NCBI GenBank assembly: GCA_030151105.1
Contig: JASLEN010000301.1
Span: 1-9,458, forward strand
Direction: 5' to 3'
Source: Dysgonomonas sp.
GTDB taxonomy: Bacteria; Bacteroidota; Bacteroidia; Bacteroidales; Dysgonomonadaceae
DNA: 9,458 bases
Below, piece by piece: positions 1-6,202 of the stretch. Position numbers and translations under genes: made by a program. Under the pieces are notes generated by a model, which was not told the origin of the DNA, made no database searches, and was given only the letters and a program-made list of their open reading frames with translations. The stretch's first letter is position 1. Each line of letters starts with the position of its first letter.

Positions 1-1
1 C

Positions 2-1069
2 ACATTGAAAGCTAGTAGCAGTTGGACAGCTACTGTGACAAGTAATGGAGGAGCAATAGATGCAGCGACGATTTCGCCTATGAGTGGTACTGGAGATGCG
101 ACTATTAAGTTTAAAACAGCAATCAATTCGACTGCAGCACAAGATTTGACCACTAAAATACAATTCAAAAACGCAAGTGGTAGTCAAGTAAAAGAAGTTA
201 CTATTGTAGGAACTAAGATGACAATCAATGTTCCTAGCGACATATTGGCTGATGCTGATGGATACATTAATGGTAGTGCGACTATGGTATTCAACGCAAC
301 ATCAAACTCTACTCGAACACTATCAATAACATATCCTGCAATAGCGAATGCTAGCAATAATACAATCAATGTAAGCCCAACAACCAGCAGATATAATTCT
401 GCAGCACAATATATCAAGGTGACAAATGGAGTTATGACTAAAGAAGTCAAAATATCTCAATCTGGATTAACCTTTTTAACAGCAGGAAATATTACTATCA
501 ATTCTGATGGAGACTACAAATCTTTAGGATTAAATCTGACAGGTACAAGAAGATCATCAAATGTAAGCTTAAGCGACAATAGTTGGATGCGTGTACTAAA
601 TCCAACCACCAAATATCCGTCTGTTGGGGCAACCAAAAATACAGGAGCTGCAAGAACAGGTAGAGCAACAATTACACTCAATGGATACGTGGCAGGTAAA
701 AATAGTGTAGCTGCTACTAGCGAATTTGTAAATATAACTCAAGAAAAGAGTGCAATACCAACGCCTGATAATGTAACATTCTGGATGCAGTGGGGTTTTG
801 GAAGTATATACTCAGAGCACAACAACCATGGAGTTTTCTCTCCAAACTTTCAGCTGAGATCTATTCTTTTCGTTGTACAGCCTGTAGTAGATGGTAAAAT
901 TATTTCTACAAAGTATAAGAGTCACATGCCACAAAATCCAGCAATAATCCTAAATATTGGTAATAAGGAAGGTACAAACCTACCAATGTTTGACATCAAT
1001 GGAAATTGTGAAATCTACTATGAAGATGATTATGGAACTGAATATAAAGTTCTAGTATATCCAAGATAA
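2..1069 (+). CDS. Surface-type protein with tandem BACON-like repeats, C-terminal part (5' end outside window)
   Basis: The reading frame is open from base 2, with no start codon that makes sense as an N-terminus; the in-frame TTG at base 5 lies inside a repeat. The gene therefore begins to the left, and 355 codons plus a TAA stop are visible. The protein is rich in Thr, Ser, Asn and Ala. It shows about three beta-rich units of 70-95 residues (roughly 1-70, 71-153, 154-248 of the visible part). Two of them end in a strand of the type VKISQSG or VNITQEK, the usual ending of BACON domains, which are immunoglobulin-like modules common in Bacteroidota secreted and surface proteins. A Pro-Thr-Pro linker (about 251-254) leads to a last domain of about 100 residues that starts with an aromatic stretch (TFWMQWGFGS) and has one Cys. 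I do not recognise this domain. The gene converges on the PUL and shares its terminator, so it is probably a separate unit. A carbohydrate-binding or adhesive role is inference. The repeat family is a likely call; the function is not known. Confidence 0.7.
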   Translation, partial: TLKASSSWTATVTSNGGAIDAATISPMSGTGDATIKFKTAINSTAAQDLTTKIQFKNASGSQVKEVTIVGTKMTINVPSDILADADGYINGSATMVFNATSNSTRTLSITYPAIANASNNTINVSPTTSRYNSAAQYIKVTNGVMTKEVKISQSGLTFLTAGNITINSDGDYKSLGLNLTGTRRSSNVSLSDNSWMRVLNPTTKYPSVGATKNTGAARTGRATITLNGYVAGKNSVAATSEFVNITQEKSAIPTPDNVTFWMQWGFGSIYSEHNNHGVFSPNFQLRSILFVVQPVVDGKIISTKYKSHMPQNPAIILNIGNKEGTNLPMFDINGNCEIYYEDDYGTEYKVLVYPR

Positions 1070-1161
1070 TTACTAGATATATAAAAAACGGTATAAGCAT
1101 TAAACTGACTTATACCGTTTTTTTATAAATAAAGGTTTAAAACATAAATTACTTTTTCTTT
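1070..1161. other. Convergent intergenic region
   Basis: This 92-nt AT-rich gap between the two stop codons contains the bidirectional terminator at 1083-1123 and nothing else that I can support. There is no promoter-like element and no small ORF with a credible start. Confidence 0.6.
1083..1123. terminator. Bidirectional intrinsic terminator between convergent genes
   Basis: A perfect 15-bp inverted repeat (arms 1083-1097 and 1109-1123) encloses an 11-nt loop. The outer six positions are A on the left and T on the right, so the transcript has a U-run after the stem in either direction. It lies 13 nt after the stop of the plus-strand BACON-like gene and 38 nt after the stop of the minus-strand GH3 gene. 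It can therefore end both convergent transcripts, and it marks the probable 3' end of the PUL operon. The core stem is short in GC (CGG/CCG only), as is usual in AT-rich genomes. Confidence 0.88.
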
Positions 1162-3573
1162 CTAGTATCCAGTCAAACTCCCCGAAACACTACTCCCTAG
1201 CTCTCCTTTGAACGGAGACTCTACAACCTGAAAAGAGTCATTCAAGACAATATCTTCTGAAGACTTACCAATCATAACAGAGAAGTTTCCTGGCTCTACT
1301 ACAAATTTATTTTCTTTATTCCACAAGCCTAAATCAGCAGGAGAGAGTACAAAGTGCACCATTCTTTCCTCTCCTGCTTTTAAGTGAACTCGTTCGAATC
1401 CTCTAAGAACTTTTTGATATGTAGTTACTGAACTCAAATTGTCATTTATATATAGCTGAACAATTTCGTCCCCTGCCCTATTGCCAATATTTTTCACCTT
1501 GCAGCTCACCTTCACGCTTGCTTGCAAACCAATTTCTTTTTTGTCTATTTGTAAATCACTGTATTCAAAATTCGTATAGCTTAAGCCATAGCCGAAAGGA
1601 TACAGAGCACCAGACACTCTTACACGTCCATAAGAATCTGCACCTGGCTTGAATGGGAATGCAAAAGGAATTTGTCCTACTGCCTTAGGAAAAGTGACAG
1701 CCAACTTTCCACCAGGATTGTAATCTCCAAAGATGACTTGTGATATTGCTTCACCTGTTTTTTCACCAGGAAACCACCCGTGTACAATAGCTGGAATATG
1801 TTTAGCCGCCCAATTGATTGTTGCTGCACGTCCATCCAATAGAATTAGAACGACTGGTGTTCCTGATTCATACACAGCTTTTAGCAAATTATCTTGTCGC
1901 CCCATCAAGTTGAGGTCTGAACGAGAAAAGCTCTCTCTCACCGTTTGCTCATTTCCCCCTAGTACGACAACAGCTACATCAGATACTTTGGCTAAAGCTA
2001 CTGCATCATCGATCATTGCTTGTTCATCTGCGTCAAGAGGTACATCATAGAGTTCGCTTTCTGGAAAATATTTATCCACAATAGCACAACCTTGATGGTA
2101 TTGTACATCCACATTCGGCAAGTATTCTTTGATACCTTTATAAACAGACTTTATAGGTGCATTTGCAGGTCCATAACGGCAAGTATGTTCTATTGTCTCA
2201 TCGGCATTTGGACCTATAACAGCTATTCTTTTCAACTGTTTAGATAAAGGTAACAAGTCATTCTCATTTTTAAGCAATACTATAGATTCTAGTGCAGCCT
2301 GTAACGATAGAGCTTGATGCTCTTTGCTGTGTACAATTTTGTCCACCTCCTTGGCATCTCCTTTATACGGATTATCAAAAAGTCCCATCCAGAATTTCAC
2401 TCTTAACACTTCTGCAACTCGCTGATCAATAGTCGCCATTGATATTCGACCATTTTGTATGGCAGCTCGCAAAGGTTCTAAGAAATTCTTGGGCTGAGTA
2501 AAATTAGTTCTCACATTCAGTCCTGCTTCAATTACTTTGGCGGCTCCATCTTCAGCATTATAGGCTGTTTTGTGCTTGGAATGCATAAATTCTACGGCTT
2601 CACTATCTGAGACTACATAACCTTTGAATCCCCACTCGTTGCGCAAAATTTCAGTCAAGAAATGGTAGCTTGCTGTGATTGGTTCTCCATCATAATCATT
2701 ATAGGAACTCATTACACCCAAAGCTCCTTCTTCTTGAAAAGCCTTTCTAAAAGGCTCTAAAAACAGCGTTCGCATTTCACGAGGAGCAACATGAGGATCT
2801 GTTCTTACATCCTCATCTCGTCCTCCTACAGGTACACTATAAACCGCAAAATGTTTTGGTGTAGAGACTATTCCATGAGCTTGTAATCCTCTAACAGCTT
2901 GCCTACCTAACTCGCCAGTAAGATATGGGTCTTCACTATAACACTCTACTACCCTCCCCCAGCGAGGATCTCGCGAAATATCTAAAATAGGAGAATAGAT
3001 ATTAGTATAGCCCAAAGCTGTAGCCTCTATCGCTGTAACGTCAGCTATCTTACGTACTAACTCTTTGTTCCATGTTGCACCTTGTCCACTTTGTGCAGGA
3101 AACATTGTAGCTCTATCATGATTTAAACCTCTAATGCCCTCATTCGTAAAATCTACAGGAATGCCCAATCGAGTTTCTTCAACAAACCATCTCTGTATTT
3201 TTTGTCGATTCTTGATACTATTTACATAAGGGAAAGCAAGATCTTTAGCATTACCTATTCCATTGGCTTGTTCATCAATATTAGCTATTCCATCCTTCCA
3301 AACTTCGTTTTTCCAATTCGCAGTTGGCTCTTTGTCTTTCAACACTCGCCCAGATCCATAAAGAGTTACGAGCTGGCACGTCTTTTCGTCAGTTGTCATC
3401 TGAGAAAGTAGATCTGCCACACGAGCATCTATACTAGCCTTAGGGTCTTCAAAAACATCTTTTTTCCCATTTTTATTAAAATCAATCCAACCATCTTTAT
3501 AGATGTTTGGATTCTGTGCAAATATGGTGCCTACAATAAGCAACATGGAAAGTGTTATGGAAATACTCTTCAT
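1162..3573 (-). CDS. Secreted glycoside hydrolase family 3 (beta-glucosidase / beta-xylosidase type)
   Basis: This 803-residue protein is a full-length retaining beta-glycosidase of family GH3, which releases terminal beta-linked glucose, xylose or similar sugars. Residues 1-20 form a signal peptide ending FAQ, so it is exported, probably to the periplasm. Residues 31-43 (DFNKNGKKDVFED) look like a calcium-binding EF-hand or dockerin-type loop. The (beta/alpha)8 domain follows (about 45-400). It has the paired Lys240-His241 in PKHFAVY and the presumed nucleophile Asp323 in VVSDSEAV. The alpha/beta sandwich domain (about 425-625) carries GGNEQTVRES, where Glu547 is the candidate acid/base. A fibronectin III-like domain (about 670-770) ends the fold, followed by a Gly/Ser-rich tail. 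The substrate-pocket motif is FTNEGIRG instead of the FGxDxxHG of classical beta-glucosidases, so the sugar cannot be read from family membership alone. It is the last gene of the operon, 99 nt after the GH31 gene. Start: ATG at 3573, directly followed by the signal peptide. Confidence 0.95.
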   Translation of the reverse strand: MKSISITLSMLLIVGTIFAQNPNIYKDGWIDFNKNGKKDVFEDPKASIDARVADLLSQMTTDEKTCQLVTLYGSGRVLKDKEPTANWKNEVWKDGIANIDEQANGIGNAKDLAFPYVNSIKNRQKIQRWFVEETRLGIPVDFTNEGIRGLNHDRATMFPAQSGQGATWNKELVRKIADVTAIEATALGYTNIYSPILDISRDPRWGRVVECYSEDPYLTGELGRQAVRGLQAHGIVSTPKHFAVYSVPVGGRDEDVRTDPHVAPREMRTLFLEPFRKAFQEEGALGVMSSYNDYDGEPITASYHFLTEILRNEWGFKGYVVSDSEAVEFMHSKHKTAYNAEDGAAKVIEAGLNVRTNFTQPKNFLEPLRAAIQNGRISMATIDQRVAEVLRVKFWMGLFDNPYKGDAKEVDKIVHSKEHQALSLQAALESIVLLKNENDLLPLSKQLKRIAVIGPNADETIEHTCRYGPANAPIKSVYKGIKEYLPNVDVQYHQGCAIVDKYFPESELYDVPLDADEQAMIDDAVALAKVSDVAVVVLGGNEQTVRESFSRSDLNLMGRQDNLLKAVYESGTPVVLILLDGRAATINWAAKHIPAIVHGWFPGEKTGEAISQVIFGDYNPGGKLAVTFPKAVGQIPFAFPFKPGADSYGRVRVSGALYPFGYGLSYTNFEYSDLQIDKKEIGLQASVKVSCKVKNIGNRAGDEIVQLYINDNLSSVTTYQKVLRGFERVHLKAGEERMVHFVLSPADLGLWNKENKFVVEPGNFSVMIGKSSEDIVLNDSFQVVESPFKGELGSSVSGSLTGY

Positions 3574-3607
3574 AGTAAAATCTATTTATTAGGGTTATAT
3601 ACTTTAT

Positions 3608-3643
3608 CACTCACACCTCAAATAAAAGAATGAGATGTGAGTG
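3608..3643 (-). promoter_or_regulatory. Intercistronic stem-loop between GH31 and GH3 genes
   Basis: Arms 3608-3620 and 3631-3643 form a 13-bp stem with a 10-nt A/T-rich loop. The single imperfect position (C3616 opposite A3635) becomes a G-U wobble in minus-strand RNA but a C-A mismatch in plus-strand RNA. The structure is therefore best read as part of the operon transcript. After the stem the RNA continues GAUAAAGUAU, without a U-tract, so it is not a standard intrinsic terminator. Its 3' edge is 34 nt before the GH3 start codon. Possible roles are mRNA stabilisation or processing, or reduced readthrough into GH3. A shorter 6-bp stem (3659-3664 with 3668-3673) overlaps the GH31 stop codon. 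I see no promoter in this gap. Confidence 0.6.
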
Positions 3644-3672
3644 CATTATATTATTGTGAGAGTAGCTTACTC

Positions 3673-6102
3673 TTAAAACTGGATTTTGATTCCTTCATTT
3701 TTGTAATTCACGATACGTTCGTTAATAACAGCCTTGCCTCCTTCGTTTCGCACTAGACGGACATTAAATTGTCGCTGCTGCAATGCTGGCGTACGATTGC
3801 CATCAACTTTCATTAAAGTTAATTCTTTTTTAGCATCATTCCAGTCCATTCTTATAATATTGTAATCTCCTTTTTCATAAGCATAGGTTTCATTGTCATC
3901 TTCATACAAAGAGAAAGTTGCATCATTTCCTACATAAACTACAATATCCATTTCCTGATTAGTATCAGCTCCAACATATTGTACAGGTCTGTTGCGTGGA
4001 ACAATGGATCCCCCTTTAACAAATAATGGTATAACATTTAAAGGAGCATCATACTTGATTTCTGTACCTGCTGGATATACCTTATCTGAATTAAGATCGA
4101 ACCAAAATCGACCATCATGTTGTGGTAGATAGATCTCTGTTTCTGTATTTTCACTCAATATTTTTCCTTCACGATCAGAATACATAGGATATGTAATAGG
4201 ATGAACTAGAATTGCATCACCAAACATATATGAGCTAGCATCATCATGCACTTTTTTGTCATCCGTAAAATCCATTACTAATGCTTTCATCATTGTTGCT
4301 CCCTGAGAAGTAACTTGCCACGAATTAGAATAGATATATGACATCAGTGTATATCTCAGATTTATCATTTCTACTTGTGCTTCGTAGTATGGTGTACCTG
4401 GTTCTCCAAAATACCAAATCTCTCTTGGTATCTCAGTACCATGTATTCTAAACATTGGGTTGAATGCACCGAACTGAAACCAACGAGTATATAATTCTAA
4501 GTAAGCTGGATCTTCGAGTCCTTTAGTATATCCGCCATCATTTGCCTCTTTGTTACTTACATAACTACTCAACTCTCCCGTTGCACCAGCACGTACATTT
4601 TCCATACTTTTCACTCTAAAAGCGCCAATGTCACTTGTCCAATAAGGGATACCAGTCATACATAAATTGAGTCCTGCTGAGATTTGTTTATCTAGGACAT
4701 CCCAAGAAGCGTATATATCGCCAGACCAAGTAGATGTTCCGTACTTTTGTTGTCCAGCAAATGCAGAACGAGTGAGAATAGACACTCGTTTATTGCTTTG
4801 TTTTCTTAAATTCTCATACATCAATTTAGATAATACCAGTGAATAAGTATTCATATAGCGATGAAATGGTCCAATGTATGTCATACCAGCTTTCTTACTC
4901 CATTCTTCTTGCTTGTCTTGATATAGTCCGTCTCTAAATGAAGGTTCTGTTGCATCCATCCACCACGAATCTACGCCTTTGCTTAAGAGTCCTTTTGACA
5001 ATCTATTCCAATATATCTTTTGGGCATGAGGATTATAAATATCTATCACCTTATAGCCTGCCCAAGTAGGTATATCGAACAAAGCTTTCACCGAATCTAA
5101 TTCTCGATAGAGTTCAGTTTCAGGTCCTGCAGAAGGCCACACCGACAAAGTGAGCTTAACATTAAACTCGTTGTGCAGTCTATCAATTACCTCTTTAGGA
5201 TTGTCAAAGTTCTTAGGATTGAACTCCATACTGTTCCACAATTCATGCTTATCACTTCCTCCCCAATACTGCCAATCTTGCACTATATTATCTATTGGGA
5301 TCTCACGTTTTCTGTATTCAGCGACGACATTAGTCAATTCATCAAAAGACTTATAGCGTTCTCTAGAGACCCAAAAGCCAAAAGCTGATTTAGGCAACAT
5401 AGGAGCCTCTCCTGTTAGATGTCGGAAGTTAGATATAGCATTATTCATGTCCGATCCATAAACAAAATAATAGTTTATATCGTCACCCATCTCTGACCAA
5501 AATTTCGCACCTTCTTCGCCATCAGAAAAAAGTGTCTTTGAATAATTATCCCAAAAGAGAACATAACCTTTACTAGAAAGCAGAACAGGGTTAGCAATCT
5601 CTCTATTGGCATGAACCAAATAAGCTTCTTTGCCCCGATAGTTCAAAACACCTTCTTGAAATTGTCCCAAGCCATAAATACTTTCATCATCAGCCAACGA
5701 AAAGGATTGGCTCACGCTATATCCTTTTGAGCCCAACACCTCGAAAGGAGCAAACGTGCGTGCAGCTTCGGATAGAATCAATTTATTAGAAGTTTTGTCA
5801 AAAAAACTAATATTTCCTGTTTCTGAGCTATATTCAACTCGTAGGATATCAGTCTCTAATTCATTCTTTGCTTCATACTTGATCGATTCAAATAAACCCT
5901 CATCTATCACCATCGATTTGTATGGTTTGTAATCATTCTTTGGACAAATTCGGACATGGATGACTTGATTATCAATCTTACTAATTGTTATCAAGTAATC
6001 TGATTCTACTATTTTTATCCCTGAATAGCTATTAGAAGCATTACATAAAACTGAAGTAAGTACTCCAACAATTGTAATGAGCGTCATAAAAAGATTTCTC
6101 AT
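3673..6102 (-). CDS. Secreted glycoside hydrolase family 31, alpha-xylosidase-like
   Basis: This 809-residue GH31 enzyme would release terminal alpha-linked sugars with retention. Residues 1 to about 22 form a signal peptide. The Cys20 context (SVLC) does not fit a lipobox, so export to the periplasm is more likely than lipidation. An N-terminal beta-sandwich (about 25-235) is followed by the catalytic barrel (about 240-600). The barrel has VQDWQYW (274-280), the nucleophile motif WWMDATEP with Asp383, the acid/base motif WSGDI with Asp462, and the conserved FRIHG (551-555). C-terminal beta domains follow, ending with the YEDDNETYAYEKGDY stretch (733-747) of the usual distal domain. From memory, the WWxDATEP form resembles xyloglucan alpha-xylosidases of Cellvibrio and Bacteroides. 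Unlike those proteins of about 950 residues, this one has no room for a PA14 insert. Alpha-glucosidase activity is the main alternative. It lies between susD and GH3 in the operon. ATG at 6102 gives the signal peptide directly. An out-of-frame ATG-TGA pair (6109-6104) sits just upstream. Confidence 0.94.
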   Translation of the reverse strand: MRNLFMTLITIVGVLTSVLCNASNSYSGIKIVESDYLITISKIDNQVIHVRICPKNDYKPYKSMVIDEGLFESIKYEAKNELETDILRVEYSSETGNISFFDKTSNKLILSEAARTFAPFEVLGSKGYSVSQSFSLADDESIYGLGQFQEGVLNYRGKEAYLVHANREIANPVLLSSKGYVLFWDNYSKTLFSDGEEGAKFWSEMGDDINYYFVYGSDMNNAISNFRHLTGEAPMLPKSAFGFWVSRERYKSFDELTNVVAEYRKREIPIDNIVQDWQYWGGSDKHELWNSMEFNPKNFDNPKEVIDRLHNEFNVKLTLSVWPSAGPETELYRELDSVKALFDIPTWAGYKVIDIYNPHAQKIYWNRLSKGLLSKGVDSWWMDATEPSFRDGLYQDKQEEWSKKAGMTYIGPFHRYMNTYSLVLSKLMYENLRKQSNKRVSILTRSAFAGQQKYGTSTWSGDIYASWDVLDKQISAGLNLCMTGIPYWTSDIGAFRVKSMENVRAGATGELSSYVSNKEANDGGYTKGLEDPAYLELYTRWFQFGAFNPMFRIHGTEIPREIWYFGEPGTPYYEAQVEMINLRYTLMSYIYSNSWQVTSQGATMMKALVMDFTDDKKVHDDASSYMFGDAILVHPITYPMYSDREGKILSENTETEIYLPQHDGRFWFDLNSDKVYPAGTEIKYDAPLNVIPLFVKGGSIVPRNRPVQYVGADTNQEMDIVVYVGNDATFSLYEDDNETYAYEKGDYNIIRMDWNDAKKELTLMKVDGNRTPALQQRQFNVRLVRNEGGKAVINERIVNYKNEGIKIQF

Positions 6103-6118
6103 ATCACATTTTTATTAT

Positions 6119-6157
6119 AAAGAGGCTGCTTCTTATTTTTTAATAAACAGCCTCTTT
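6119..6157 (-). promoter_or_regulatory. Intercistronic stem-loop between susD-like and GH31 genes (possible attenuator)
   Basis: Arms 6119-6128 and 6148-6157 (AAAGAGGCTG / CAGCCTCTTT) pair perfectly over 10 bp. Inside the loop, 6133-6137 and 6142-6146 can add 5 A-U pairs. In minus-strand RNA the stem ends in CCUCUUU followed by AUAAUAAAAAUG, so the U-run is only three bases, all within the stem. It would be a weak terminator at best. The stem ends 16 nt before the GH31 start codon, close enough to affect ribosome access as well as transcription or RNA decay. A partial stop or 3' end here would leave more susCD than enzyme mRNA, a common pattern in PUL operons. That role is inference. Confidence 0.6.
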
Positions 6158-6163
6158 CATTTC

Positions 6164-6184
6164 TGAGCTCTTTGTCTAAGCTCA
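6164..6184 (-). repeat. Short inverted repeat just after the susD-like gene
   Basis: TGAGCT (6164-6169) and AGCTCA (6179-6184) form a 6-bp stem with a 9-nt loop. A 10-bp palindrome ATCTATAGAT (6189-6198) lies between it and the susD stop codon. In the transcript these come before the larger stem at 6119-6157, so the 100-nt gap is mostly structured. The stem is short and could be chance. Confidence 0.3.
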
Positions 6185-6202
6185 CACTATCTATAGATTT
6201 AA

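Noticed and set aside
184..450. 88-codon minus-strand frame with a strongly hydrophobic, membrane-like translation
   Set aside because: It is antisense to the Thr/Asn/Ser-rich repeats of the BACON-like gene. Codons for these residues read as Val, Ile and Leu on the other strand, so the hydrophobicity is a by-product.
1733..2247. Two overlapping plus-strand frames (1733-2050 and 2020-2247) within the GH3 gene
   Set aside because: Both are antisense to conserved GH3 sequence and have no recognisable protein features.
3574..3672. Internal promoter for the GH3 gene
   Set aside because: I found no TAnnTTTG box with a TTTG element at the right distance on the minus strand.
5150..5388. Two plus-strand frames in different phases within the GH31 gene
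   Set aside because: They overlap one another and lie antisense to the conserved start of the GH31 catalytic barrel. They are shadows of that gene.
3673..6102. GH31 enzyme as a lipoprotein through Cys20
   Set aside because: The residues before the Cys (SVL) do not fit a lipobox, which needs a small residue at -1. Ordinary signal peptidase cleavage just after it is more likely.
6119..6157. Standard intrinsic terminator ending the operon after susD
   Set aside because: The stem is good, but the U-run is only three bases and lies within the stem, and the same-strand GH31 gene starts 16 nt later. I keep it as a structured element or weak attenuator and do not call an operon end.
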